A DNA stretch of 64,000 nucleotides from Nibrella viscosa (GTDB taxonomy: Bacteria; Bacteroidota; Bacteroidia; Cytophagales; Spirosomataceae). Made by a program: the position numbers and the translations under genes. The stretch covers positions 496,001 to 560,000 of the forward strand of contig NZ_BAABHB010000002.1 of assembly GCF_039541875.1 (NCBI RefSeq), in the 5' to 3' direction. Each line of letters opens with the position of its first letter. Position 1 is the stretch's first letter. Below are positions 1 to 10,300 of the stretch, piece by piece. Below the pieces are notes generated by a model, which was not told the origin of the DNA, made no database searches, and saw only the letters and a list, made by a program, of their open reading frames with translations.

Positions 1-983
1 TGGAGGTGGGTAGTCTAATCACCGGTGGCACCGTTCACTTTGCCGAATCGCTCGAAACCTTTGCCGGAAATCTGGTTGCGGCCCGGCCCACCCATTTCCT
101 GGCCGTGCCGCGCATCTGGACCAAGTTTCAACTGGGTATTCTGGCGAAACTGCCGCAGAAAAGGCTTGACCGGCTCCTGAGGATCCCGCTGGTGTCGGAT
201 TTGGTTAAGCGTAAGATACGGAAGAGCCTGGGGCTGAACGAGGCCGTATTTATTCTGACCGGCGCGGCCCCCATGCCTGTTTCGCTCATACAGTGGTTCC
301 GGCGGCTGGGGATCGTCATTCAGGAGGCCTATGGCATGACCGAAAATCTGGGTGGTGTATCGCTGATGCCCGTCGACGATAGCCGGGACGGCACCGTTGG
401 GAAGCTGTACGAGGGAATGGAAGTAAAAATTGACCCGGATACCGGCGAGGTGCTGACCCGTGCCGACTGGCTGATGCGGGGCTATTACCGCGAACCGGCG
501 ATGACGGCGGCTGTGCTTCGCAACGGCTGGCTGCATACCGGCGATATTGGCCAACTGGACGAAAACGGCTATCTGACCATAACCGGCCGGGTAGACGATA
601 TGTACAAAACGCCAAAAGGGGAGTACGTGGCCCCGTCGCAAATTGAGTTTGGCTTTGCCGACAATTCGTATGTGGAGCAGATCTGCGTAGCCGGTCAGCA
701 TCTGCCCCAGCCGGTGGCGCTGGTGGTACTGTCGGAGATGGGCCGGCACACCGACCGGATGCAGGTTACGCGGAGCCTGGAGTCAACCGTGAATGTTCTG
801 AACCCCCACCTGCACACCTATGAGCGGGTGAAAAAAGTGGTGGTGGTAAAAGATCAGTGGACGGTGGAAAACAATATGATGACGCCAACGATGAAGATAA
901 AGCGCAACATCGTTGAAAAGCAGTATGAGCCTCACCTGGAGCCCTGGTACAGCAGGGAAGAGACTATCGTTTGGGAGGAATGA
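1..983 (+). CDS. AMP-forming long-chain acyl-CoA synthetase (5' truncated by window)
   Basis: C-terminal part of an ANL-superfamily adenylating enzyme. Such enzymes activate a fatty acid with ATP and load it on CoA in the cytoplasm. The reading frame is open to the window edge, so the true start lies upstream; the GTG at position 6 is only an internal codon. Visible ANL motifs in order: YGMTEN (A5), the GWLHTGDIG core with its ribose-binding Asp (A7), GRVDDMYKTPKGEYVAP (hinge, A8) and PTMKIKRN with the conserved C-terminal lysine (A10). The form of A8, with a KTPKGEYV rather than KSRGE-type sequence, fits the long-chain or bubblegum-type acyl-CoA synthetases. It is the last gene of its unit because a strong hairpin terminator follows about 40 nt downstream. 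The exact chain-length preference cannot be read from the sequence. Confidence 0.9.
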   Translation, partial: EVGSLITGGTVHFAESLETFAGNLVAARPTHFLAVPRIWTKFQLGILAKLPQKRLDRLLRIPLVSDLVKRKIRKSLGLNEAVFILTGAAPMPVSLIQWFRRLGIVIQEAYGMTENLGGVSLMPVDDSRDGTVGKLYEGMEVKIDPDTGEVLTRADWLMRGYYREPAMTAAVLRNGWLHTGDIGQLDENGYLTITGRVDDMYKTPKGEYVAPSQIEFGFADNSYVEQICVAGQHLPQPVALVVLSEMGRHTDRMQVTRSLESTVNVLNPHLHTYERVKKVVVVKDQWTVENNMMTPTMKIKRNIVEKQYEPHLEPWYSREETIVWEE

Positions 984-1023
984 AGCCGCTCAGGTTACGC
1001 CCGACTCTCGTCAACGGATACAG

Positions 1024-1049
1024 ACCAGTCTGCTGCAGACTGGTTTTTT
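1024..1049 (+). terminator. Rho-independent terminator after the acyl-CoA synthetase
   Basis: Perfect 9-bp inverted repeat ACCAGTCTG / CAGACTGGT with a 3-nt loop, followed directly by a run of six T. It lies 40 nt after the stop codon of the acyl-CoA synthetase. Confidence 0.9.
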
Positions 1050-1151
1050 GTTTGCCGGAATGCTGCCGGTGTCGGCCTGACGACATCCGTCAGTCGGGGT
1101 TCTTCGTACCTATGTGTTGACAAACCGAAGCTTCTGCCTTACCTTCCGTCC

Positions 1152-2609
1152 ATGCGTCATATTATTATCGTCGGCAACGGTATTGCCGGTATTACGGCCG
1201 CCCGGCACATCCGCAAACAGAGTGAAGATAAAATCACGGTTATCTCCTCAGAAACCGACCATTTTTTCTCCCGTACCGCCCTGATGTACATCTACATGGG
1301 GCATCTGGAATACCACCATACCAAACCCTACGAAGACGGCTTCTGGCCCAAAAACCGCATTGCATTGGTACGGGGTTACGTGGAGCAGATCGACTTTACC
1401 GCCAGAAAGCTTTTGCTGTCCGACCGTTTTGTGGAAGACTTCTCTGCCCAGACGCGGGGAGAAAAAAACTCGCAGACCAGCCGGTGGTTCCGCAAAGTAA
1501 GCCCCGGCGAACAACCCCAAACGGTGGCAACGCTGGAGAGCCGGGAATTATCGTACGATGTGCTGGTGCTGGCGGTCGGCTCCAGACCCAACTTTTTTGG
1601 CTGGCCGGGTCAGGGCTTACAAGGTGTACAGGGTTTGTACGGAATGCCCGATCTGGAGCGGATGGAGACATATACCAAAGGGATCACACAGGCGGTGATT
1701 GTAGGTGGGGGACTCATCGGCATCGAACTGTGCGAAATGCTGCTGTCGAGAGGTATTGGCGTGACATTTCTGGTGCGGGAAGAAAGCTTCTGGAGTTCGG
1801 TCCTGCCTGCCGAAGAATCGGCGGTGGCAACCCGGCATATCCGGGAGCATCACGTCGATCTGCGGCTGGATACTGAACTACAGGAATTGGTCGATGACGG
1901 CACCGGTCGCGTTGGCGCGGTGGTGACCACCGCCGGCGAGCGGATACCGGCGCAGTTTGTGGGCATCACCGTGGGCGTGAGTCCCAACGTTGATTTTCTG
2001 CGAGAAACGGCGCTTGACATAGACCGGGGCATTCTGGTGAACGAGTACCTGGAGACCAACCTGCCGGATGTCTACGCCATCGGCGATTGTGTGCAGCACC
2101 GTACCCCACCGCCGGGCCGCAAGCCGATTGAGCAGATCTGGTACACCGGCCGCATCATGGGCGAGACCCTGGCGCAGACGCTGCTGGGCAACCGAACACC
2201 GTACCAACCGGGGGTATTTTTCAATTCGGCCAAATTCTTCGATATTGAGTACCAGACCTACGGTGATGTACCGGTTCAGTTGCCGGACGACGGCAGCCGG
2301 CAGACGTTTTACTGGGAGCATGCCGACGGACGGCAGTGCCTGCGCATCAACTACCGCACAGATAACGGAGCCGTTACCGGGGTTAATGCGCTGGGTATCC
2401 GGCAGCGGCAGGAGGTCTGGGAGCAATGGATTACCGGGGAGCGCGACATCCGGTACGTATTGGAACACCTGCCGCAGGCGAACTTTGATCCGGAGCTGTA
2501 CCGGCAGCACGAACCGGCCATTATCGCGAAGTATAACGCGGAGCATCCGGATCGGGCTGTGCGTGTCAGGGCCAAAAAAGGACTTTTTGGGTGGCTTGGA
2601 GGGCGGTAG
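1152..2609 (+). CDS. NAD(P)/FAD-dependent pyridine nucleotide-disulphide oxidoreductase
   Basis: Flavoprotein of the rubredoxin reductase / NirB-like two-dinucleotide-binding fold, 485 aa. The N-terminus has the FAD Rossmann motif GNGIAGITAARHIR (about residues 8-21). A second Rossmann motif for NAD(P)H, VIVGGGLIGIELCE, lies near residue 180, and the FAD-contacting YAIGDC motif lies near residue 310. No redox-active CxxC pair is visible, so it is not of the thioredoxin reductase or dihydrolipoamide dehydrogenase type. About 30 charged residues (around 95-125) are inserted before the LAVGSRPN segment, which is longer than usual for this fold. The C-terminal 120 residues resemble the dimerisation/NirB-type extension. 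The ATG at 1152 directly precedes the Rossmann strand, so the start is firm. Its electron acceptor is unknown; the gene lies 77 nt before a Tat-exported PLP-fold protein on the same strand. Confidence 0.85.
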   Translation: MRHIIIVGNGIAGITAARHIRKQSEDKITVISSETDHFFSRTALMYIYMGHLEYHHTKPYEDGFWPKNRIALVRGYVEQIDFTARKLLLSDRFVEDFSAQTRGEKNSQTSRWFRKVSPGEQPQTVATLESRELSYDVLVLAVGSRPNFFGWPGQGLQGVQGLYGMPDLERMETYTKGITQAVIVGGGLIGIELCEMLLSRGIGVTFLVREESFWSSVLPAEESAVATRHIREHHVDLRLDTELQELVDDGTGRVGAVVTTAGERIPAQFVGITVGVSPNVDFLRETALDIDRGILVNEYLETNLPDVYAIGDCVQHRTPPPGRKPIEQIWYTGRIMGETLAQTLLGNRTPYQPGVFFNSAKFFDIEYQTYGDVPVQLPDDGSRQTFYWEHADGRQCLRINYRTDNGAVTGVNALGIRQRQEVWEQWITGERDIRYVLEHLPQANFDPELYRQHEPAIIAKYNAEHPDRAVRVRAKKGLFGWLGGR

Positions 2610-2686
2610 TAGTGGGTTGAATTCAAAATCTGCGTACATTTAGGAACACTGGCCTAACCTTGTTCACCCTAACTGTACCTGAGTTC

Positions 2687-3991
2687 ATGTCGTCCCGTCG
2701 ATCTTTTTTCCGGCAACTGGGGGCAGCGGCCACCGGCTCGCTGGCCTTACCTGCTTTTTTCACCGACGCCGAAGCGCAAACGTTTCAACACTACCAATCC
2801 TACGCGGCTGGTGTCTCTCCGCAGGCACTGGCGCAGGACGAAGACTTCTGGTGGCGGGTCAAGCAGGATTTTACCGTATCGCCCAACCTGCTGAACCTGA
2901 ACAATGGCGGAGTAAGCCCCCAGCCGAAGGTGGTGCAGGACGCCCACATCCGCTTCTACCAGTATTCCAATGAAGCGCCTTCCTATTATATGTGGCGGAT
3001 TCTGGACCAGGGCCGCGAAGCCCTGCGCGGCAAACTGGCCGATCTGGCGGGCTGCTCGCCCGACGAACTAGCCATCAACCGCAACGCTACCGAAGGGCTG
3101 AACACCATCATTTTTGGCCTGAACCTGAAAGCGGGCGATGAGGTAATCCTGACCAAACAGGACTACCCCAACATGATTAATGCCTGGAAACAGCGCGAGA
3201 AGCGCGACGGTATCAAGCTCGTCTGGCTGAACCTGGATCTGCCTTCCGAGAGCGACGATTACCTGGTCAGTCAGTTTGTCAAAGCCTTTACACCCCGTAC
3301 CAAAGTGGTGCATATTACTCACATCATCAACTGGGTAGGGCAGATTCTGCCGGCGCGGAAAATAGCCGATGCCGCCCGGCAGCGGGGCATCGAGACCATC
3401 TGCGACGGGGCTCACTCCTTTGCGCACCTGGATTACAAAATACCGGATTTAGGGGTTGATTACTACGCCACTAGTTTGCACAAATGGCTTTGTGCGCCCT
3501 TCGGCAGCGGCATGATGTATATCCGGCGCGACAAGATTAAAAACGTGTGGGCGCTACTCTCCAATACGGAACCCGACGGCACCGACATCCGCAAATTTGA
3601 ATCGCTGGGTACCCGCTCGTTTGCGTCGGAGATGGCCATCGGTACGGCGGTCGACTATCACAACGCCATCGGCTCGGCTAGGAAACAGGCCCGCCTGCAG
3701 TACCTCAAAAATTATTGGGCTGAGAAGGTGCAGGGCATTCCCGGCGTCCGCATCCATACCTCGCTCAAACCCGACTACGCCTGTGCCCTCGCCTTCTTCT
3801 CTATCGACGGTATGAAGCCCGGCGAAGTAGAAGGCCCGCTGCTGAATACGTTTAAAATCCACACGTCGCCTATCCAGTGGGAGAGCTTCAGCGGCCTGCG
3901 CGTCACTCCGCACATCTACACGTCGCCCAAAGACCTTGACCGGCTGGTAACGGCCATCGGCGATATCGCCAGTAAGCGAAAGAAGAGCTGA
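2687..3991 (+). CDS. Tat-exported class V aminotransferase-fold protein (isopenicillin N epimerase-like)
   Basis: PLP-dependent fold-type I enzyme of aminotransferase class V, closest in look to the isopenicillin N epimerase / cysteine desulfurase-like group. The N-terminus MSSRRSFFRQLGAAATG is a twin-arginine signal (SRRSFF), so the folded protein is predicted to be exported with its cofactor. The frame extends up to a TTG at 2660, but the ATG at 2687 places the Tat motif at the terminus and is preferred. The presumed PLP lysine is K266 in the context ATSLHKWLCAPFG, and an acidic cofactor contact lies in ICDGAHSF. The substrate cannot be deduced. It converges with the FG-GAP lipoprotein gene, leaving only 19 nt between stop codons. 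Confidence 0.85.
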   Translation: MSSRRSFFRQLGAAATGSLALPAFFTDAEAQTFQHYQSYAAGVSPQALAQDEDFWWRVKQDFTVSPNLLNLNNGGVSPQPKVVQDAHIRFYQYSNEAPSYYMWRILDQGREALRGKLADLAGCSPDELAINRNATEGLNTIIFGLNLKAGDEVILTKQDYPNMINAWKQREKRDGIKLVWLNLDLPSESDDYLVSQFVKAFTPRTKVVHITHIINWVGQILPARKIADAARQRGIETICDGAHSFAHLDYKIPDLGVDYYATSLHKWLCAPFGSGMMYIRRDKIKNVWALLSNTEPDGTDIRKFESLGTRSFASEMAIGTAVDYHNAIGSARKQARLQYLKNYWAEKVQGIPGVRIHTSLKPDYACALAFFSIDGMKPGEVEGPLLNTFKIHTSPIQWESFSGLRVTPHIYTSPKDLDRLVTAIGDIASKRKKS

Positions 3992-4010
3992 CGGTACTAA
4001 AATTGAATGT

Positions 4011-7000
4011 TTAAAGGGTGGCTTTTTTTATAACCAGCAGTCGTTCATTGTTTCGCGCAACCAGGATGGCTTCGTTGCCGTTGATGCGGATCGGTACCAG
4101 GTGTTTTACCTCCCCTTTAATAGCTAATCCGCTCAACGCAACCGGTGCAAAGCGGCAGTTCCCCTGGTTGATGAGTACGATGCCATAATCGGCATCGTAC
4201 CGCCCCATCTGGATATTGCATCCGTAAAAATTACCACTGAGCAGCACGTCGGGCAGTTGGTCGCCGTTGGCGTCGATCAACTGCGCAGCGTAATAGGGCG
4301 ACCATTGAGCCGTGTAGGGGAGCGGTTGCGGAGTAAATTCACCCCTTCCGTTATTGACCAGCACCAGATTGTCGAAGGTGTTCGTTTCCAGGATACGGGC
4401 GTCCTCCAGTTTTCTTTTCCCGATCAGGTCCACCAGGCTGGCTTTGGCAAAGTCTTTGGCATAGATGAATTTTTTCTTGATAAAGGGAAACTGCTTTTCG
4501 GTTTCGGCCTTGTTCGAAAAAAGGATTTCTTCGCCGTTCAGATAGTAAGTTACCAACTGATCGACTTTCTGGTTATCATCAAAATCGCCGACGTACAGCC
4601 GTACGGGCTGGTCGGGGGTGGCTTTCAGCCGGCTGTTGAGGCCGAGGTTGCCAACCAGGATGTCCAGATCGCCGTCCTGGTCAAAATCGGCGGGTAGGGT
4701 AAAGTTCCACCAGCCTTTGGCAGTGGTAAGTATCTTTTTGGAGAAATGCCCACCCTGATTTTCCAGCAGGCAGACGCTGTCCCATTCGAGGCTCAGCAGC
4801 AGATCCGGGTCTTTGTCCCTGTCCAGATCCACCCAACTGGCATTTTTTACCAGACCAATCGTAGCTAATTCCGGCGAAACAGATTCGGTGATGTCGGTAA
4901 ACCGACCGTTCCCTTCGTTGCGGAGCAGATACGAGCGCGGAGCCTTGCCGTAGGCAGCGGGTACCGTACGCCCGCCAAAAAATAATTCGGGTTGCCCGTC
5001 GCCCGTGATATCCATTGCCCGTACACAGGAAGCCGTCAGGTAGATACCGGGAAAGGCATCGGGCCGGCGCATCAGGTGGCCCCGGCCGTCGTTCAGGTAC
5101 AGGCGGGGTTGGGTATAGGCCGAAGTACCCGAATACTCATTGCCGCCACTGGCAACAACCAGGTCCGGAAATGTATCCTGATTGACATCGACAAAAATGG
5201 CATCGGTATCTTCGTAAACGCTGTCCTGTTCCAGGGAGGGCTGAGGGAGCCGGCTAAACGTGCCGTTGGCCTGCTGGATGAAAACCGCGCTTGTTGCATC
5301 CCGTGAGGAGCCGGCAAAGACATCGTCGCGACCGTCTGCGTTGATATCCGCTACCGCAATGGGCGGGCCTTCGGCCGACATCAGATGCGGAATTAACGCG
5401 TCACGGTCAAACTCATTGTAATTATTTTCAATGTGCCGGTAATCGAGTTTTACCTGGGGGGTAATGTCGCTAAAGACAATACCCTTCGCCCGCTTTTTCC
5501 GAAAGTGGTCATAATCAAAACGGGGTAAGTCTGGCTGGTATGTTAGAGTAAGCGTATGGCCGGTTGCGGGCAGCGCGATTCGCTGGTAGCGCCTGTCGGG
5601 CCAAATCAGCAGTACAGAGTCAATCGCTGCCTTAGTGCCCAATCCTATAGTCAGCGGTACTTCCATGCTGGACTGAAAGCCCCGGACCGGATACTTTTCT
5701 GCCGATATAACATCGCCCTTACGAAACACCAGGCATTGGGCACCAACGGCATTCCGGTTGCCGGCCGGACCGGTAAGGTGCAGAGTCAGCGATGCGTGTT
5801 GCGGGGTATTGGTGTTAGCCAGGTTTTCGTACACAAACGCCTTGTCGTTGATGTTGCTGGTGACAATGTCGAGATCACCGTCGTTGTCGAGGTCCGCGTA
5901 AACAGCTCCGTTGGAGTAAGCAGGTTTGTTATTCTCAATCTGTTCCTGAAGGGCTTGAAAACGCAGATCGGGCTGGTTGCGGAAAAACGCGTTCGGCAGT
6001 TTTATCTCCGGTAGTTTGTCAATAAGCAACTGGTCATTCTCATCCATCTCCCGGCGCTCCAGCCGCTGCTGAATGTCTTCGCTGGAGACAAACTGAATGT
6101 AATCAATGTCGTTCATCCGTTTCGGAATGCCGTTGGAGATGAATAGGTCTTTGCGCCCGTCATTGTCGAAATCCATAAACAGGGGTGACCAAGACCAGTC
6201 TGTAGCGTGTACGCCGGCGTACATCCCGATTTCGGAGAACGTATTGTTGCCGTTGTTGAATTGCAGGTTGTTGCGGGCAAACTGGTAATTATAGCCCTGC
6301 CGGATTTTGTACCGGAAAATATTGTAAGAGTCTTCGCCTTCCGAGCGTTTCAGAATATCCCGGTCGGCGGGAAGCATGTCCAGCGAGATGATTTCCGGAA
6401 ATACATCATTGTTCAGGTCTCCTATGTCAATTCCCATAGAGAACTGGCTGGTATGCATCATCTCATTTTCCAGGTCTTCGCGAAAGGTGCCGTTGCGCTG
6501 GTTAATATACAGGTAGTCGTTTTCGTGAAAATCATTGCCGATATACAGGTCGGGATACCCATCAAAATTAACATCGCCGATCCCGATGCCCAGGCCATAG
6601 CCCAGCACATCGCTGATGATACCGGCCTGACGGGTCACTTCCACAAATTTGCCCTTGTCGTTCCGGAAAAAGCGGTCGCCGGCGGTTGGGTGGGTTTGCC
6701 CCCGGAAAGCACTGCGGGAACCGAACGTTCCGTTCTGGTGAACCGAATGATTAAGCTGAAACATATCCAGATCACCGTCGGCATCATAGTCCAGAAAGGC
6801 GGCCTGGGTGCCTAGTCCGGTCAGATTCAGCCCGTATTCGGCCGATTTTTCGGCGTAGACCGGTATGCCCTCTTTGGTGATTTGCTGGCAGACAAACAGC
6901 AGGTTATGGCCTTTGAAGTCGGCAAAGCCGCCCACCTGACTGATGTAGAGGTCCAGCATACCATCCTGATTGATGTCGACCACGGAGACGCCGTTAGCCC

Positions 7001-7352
7001 AGCCCTTCGCGGTATTGATACCCGTTTGGGTTGTCACATCGTCAAAATGGATCGCTCCGGTAGCTGATCGGTTCAGGTACAGGCGGTTCGGCTGAAGGTT
7101 GGCCGTGAAACAAAGATCAATAAGTCCGTCGTTGTTGAAGTCGCCCGCCCCGATCCCGCTGCCATTATAGAAATACATGTAGGTGAAGATGTTGAGGTCT
7201 TTGGTCGGCTTCAGCTCATTTGAAAAAGCAAGACCGGTCTGGTCGGCTTCCAGCAAGCGGAATACCGGTGCGGCTGCCTCTTTTTTCTGGCAGGCAACCA
7301 GGAGAAGCGTCAGGAGGCCCAGGATCAGTTTGTCTATGGCGAGCGTATTCAT
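4011..7352 (-). CDS. FG-GAP/VCBS repeat lipoprotein with ASPIC/UnbV domain (paralogue 1)
   Basis: Large predicted surface lipoprotein of 1113 aa. A signal peptide ends in the lipobox LLVAC with Cys21 as lipidation site. The body is a series of FG-GAP/VCBS blades with calcium-binding loops such as DFNNDGLIDL, DYDADGDLDM, DFDNDGRKDLFI and DFDQDGDLDIL, so a beta-propeller-type surface protein is expected. An ASPIC/UnbV module sits centrally (about residues 523-600, including RGFQSSMEVPLTIGLG). The start codon overlaps the stop of the upstream paralogue by 4 nt (ATGA), which implies translational coupling. In Bacteroidota such proteins are commonly found beside SusC/SusD pairs; a role in binding a glycan or other polymer at the cell surface is inference. 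It is the last gene of the minus-strand block. Confidence 0.85.
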   Translation of the reverse strand: MNTLAIDKLILGLLTLLLVACQKKEAAAPVFRLLEADQTGLAFSNELKPTKDLNIFTYMYFYNGSGIGAGDFNNDGLIDLCFTANLQPNRLYLNRSATGAIHFDDVTTQTGINTAKGWANGVSVVDINQDGMLDLYISQVGGFADFKGHNLLFVCQQITKEGIPVYAEKSAEYGLNLTGLGTQAAFLDYDADGDLDMFQLNHSVHQNGTFGSRSAFRGQTHPTAGDRFFRNDKGKFVEVTRQAGIISDVLGYGLGIGIGDVNFDGYPDLYIGNDFHENDYLYINQRNGTFREDLENEMMHTSQFSMGIDIGDLNNDVFPEIISLDMLPADRDILKRSEGEDSYNIFRYKIRQGYNYQFARNNLQFNNGNNTFSEIGMYAGVHATDWSWSPLFMDFDNDGRKDLFISNGIPKRMNDIDYIQFVSSEDIQQRLERREMDENDQLLIDKLPEIKLPNAFFRNQPDLRFQALQEQIENNKPAYSNGAVYADLDNDGDLDIVTSNINDKAFVYENLANTNTPQHASLTLHLTGPAGNRNAVGAQCLVFRKGDVISAEKYPVRGFQSSMEVPLTIGLGTKAAIDSVLLIWPDRRYQRIALPATGHTLTLTYQPDLPRFDYDHFRKKRAKGIVFSDITPQVKLDYRHIENNYNEFDRDALIPHLMSAEGPPIAVADINADGRDDVFAGSSRDATSAVFIQQANGTFSRLPQPSLEQDSVYEDTDAIFVDVNQDTFPDLVVASGGNEYSGTSAYTQPRLYLNDGRGHLMRRPDAFPGIYLTASCVRAMDITGDGQPELFFGGRTVPAAYGKAPRSYLLRNEGNGRFTDITESVSPELATIGLVKNASWVDLDRDKDPDLLLSLEWDSVCLLENQGGHFSKKILTTAKGWWNFTLPADFDQDGDLDILVGNLGLNSRLKATPDQPVRLYVGDFDDNQKVDQLVTYYLNGEEILFSNKAETEKQFPFIKKKFIYAKDFAKASLVDLIGKRKLEDARILETNTFDNLVLVNNGRGEFTPQPLPYTAQWSPYYAAQLIDANGDQLPDVLLSGNFYGCNIQMGRYDADYGIVLINQGNCRFAPVALSGLAIKGEVKHLVPIRINGNEAILVARNNERLLVIKKATL

Positions 7353-10300
7353 GGAAGCCGGGAAGAAAGCTGACTGTTGGCTGGGCCGTCAGTGAGTTGG
7401 AATACTTTCGGCGCAGCGTTGTTGATCAGGGTGATGAGGTGTTTCCGGCCGTTTATGCGAATCAGGCTGATTTGTTTGGCTTCTTCGCCGACCAAATAAC
7501 CACTTTGCCGGCTGGGCAGTACGCCAAAGCGGCCTTGTCCCCGGTTGAGGAGGACCAAACCCTGGCAGGCGTCCAACATGCCCAGTTGCGGTAGAAACTG
7601 AGTAAAGTTGCCGGCCATGATAATGTCTGGTCGGCCATCCCGATTCAGGTCCTCCCAGGCACTGGCGTTTACGCATGAGCGTTGTACGGCATCGGGCAAC
7701 GCTGCCACGGCAAACTGACCTGTGCCGTTGTTGAGGGCCAGCGCCGACTTCAGATAGGTTACCTGTTTAATCCGGCAATTTCTGAGTACCTCGCCTGGAA
7801 ACAGGTCCTGGAGCGACTTGGTGGCGTAATCGGCATGTTTCAGGATACGGGTTTTCAGAAACGGAAACTGTTCGGCCATTTCCCGCTTCAGAAAAACCGG
7901 CACGTCCCGGCCGTTCAGCGTTTTGGTCATTACCTTATCCAGCGTTCCGTTCTGGTCGAAATCGTTGATCCAGAGCTTCAGCGGATTATCAGCAGTTGCT
8001 TTCAAACTGAAGTTTTCGCCGATATTGCCCAGAATCAGGTCCTGATCGCCGTCTGCGTCCACATCCGCTATGGTCAGGCTGCCCCAAAAGCCGCTGAAAT
8101 CCTCTAAACCGGAGGTTTGCCGGACCAGTTTGCCCTGCCTGAAGGAAAGCACCTGTGGGCTCATCCAGTCGCCGGTCAGTACCAGTTCGTTTTGCTGGTC
8201 ACCGTTGAGATCGGTCCAGGCGGCATCCCGGATCATTCCGATATCGAACAGTTCCGGGGCTATTTCCCGGGTAACATCGCTGAAATTGCCGGTACCGTCG
8301 TTCTGGTAGAGGTAGCTGGGCGGGGGAGCACCATATTGCCCTGGGTAGCTACGGCTGCCGACAAAAAGGTCCAGATCACCGTCTTTGTCATAATCATACG
8401 GCCGCACCACCGCCGTATTCATCGTATTGGGCGGAAGGGCCCGGCTGTTTAAGGTAAACTGCCCCTTGCCGTCGTTGACGTACAGCCGGTCCATCAGTTC
8501 GCGGGAGCCAGGCAAAAACTCGTTGCCCCCGCTGCCCACGTACAGGTCCAGATCGCCATCTCCGTCGGCGTCGAAAAACTCGGCGGCTGTATCTTCAAAA
8601 AGGCGGAGGGCCTCGAATATAGCCTGGGGCGATTGCCGGAATCCGGAGCCGGTCTGCAGGTATAATATTCCGGCCTGTCCTTTGGCTCCTCCGATATAGA
8701 TATCATCTTTGCCGTCGCCGTTGACGTCACCAACAGCCGCTTTTGGTCCTTCCGACGAGAGTTTCATGGGGATGTTCCGCTCATTGAAGAAATCTTCGTA
8801 GGTGTTTTCCCGATGGGGGGCTAAACTGAAGGATACGGGCGAAAGCAAGGTTGGACGCTCATCGGCAGGTTTTGATCCGGTGCTTGCCTGGCCTTGTTCC
8901 ACGGAAAACGTGTAGGTGGTATCTGCTTTGACCGACCGAAGTACTGTGACACGCTGATCGTACCAGTTGATTTTGACCGAATCAATCTGCCTGACCGGTC
9001 CCAGTCCAATGGTTTGCGGGTATTCGGTGCTGGATTGGAAGCCACGGGAGGGAGCCACATACCGGCTTATAATCTGACCTTTCGCAAACAGTTCTATGGT
9101 AGAGCCGATCGCGTAGGTATTCGGGCCGTTACCCCGGAGGTTTATTTTAATGAAGTGGTGCGGCTGCCTGCTTGTCTCCGCATGATTCTGGTAGACAAAG
9201 CACGGTTGATTGACGTTATTAACGACCAGATCGAGGTCACCGTCATTGTCCAGGTCGGCATAAGCGGCTCCGTTGGAAAAAGAAGGCTCTGAAAAGCCAG
9301 ACGCAGCCCCTTTTTCGGCAAACCGCAGGTTACCGGTATTCAGAAAGAAGTTGTTCGGGATAGGGCGCGAAGGCATATGAGCCACAATCTCGTTGAATTG
9401 CTTCTTCTGCCCGGAGAGCGCCATGGTCTGGGCCAGATCGCTGGCAAAGAAATCGATAAAGTCCTGATCGATTACGTCGTGGTAGATGCCATTGCAGACG
9501 TAAATGTCGTTGTACCCATCGTTATTGGCGTCGAACATCAGGGCTCCCCAGCTCCAGTCGCTGGCGGCAACGCCGGCATAGTGGGCAATTTCGCTGAAGG
9601 TTCCGTTCTGGTTGTTCAGTTGCAGGCAGTTCTGCTGAAGCTGGTTATAAAACCCCCGGTCGCGTTTCAGTCTGGCCAGGTAAAATGATTCAAACGACGA
9701 GGTGGTTTTCAACCGGATTTCGTCGCGGGGCAGCATCTCGGTGGTGAAAATCTCCGCGTAGCCGTCGTTGTTGATATCGGTCATGTCGGCACCCATCGAC
9801 GCAATGCTCAGATGCTTCATCCGCTGTTCGATCTCTTCGGTAAACGTGCCGTTTTTCTGATTGATATACAGGTAGTCTTTCTCAAAGAAATCGTTGGAGA
9901 CGTAAATGTCCGGATAGCCGTCGCCGTTTACATCGCCGATAGTAACGCCCAGTCCGAAACCAATCAGGCTGCTGAAGATACCCGCTTCCCGGCTGACGTC
10001 GCGGAAGTGACCATTGTCATTGCGCAGGAGTTTATCACCTCCACCTTTCAGAAAGTCTTTTACGGGCCAGTCTTCGGCGCGTAAGGTCCGGTTATTGGCA
10101 AAATCGAGGGTATTAATCGGAATAAAACTATTGTTGAGGAGGTAACAGTCCAGGTCGCCGTCGAGGTCGTAATCAAAGAAAGCTGCGTGGGTGGTGTAGC
10201 CGTTTTCGTCGAGTCCATACTGCTTCGCCGATTCGGTGAACGTCAGATTGCCGTTGTTGATGTAGAGTTCGTTCGCCTGTCCGATACCTTTCTGGTAGCC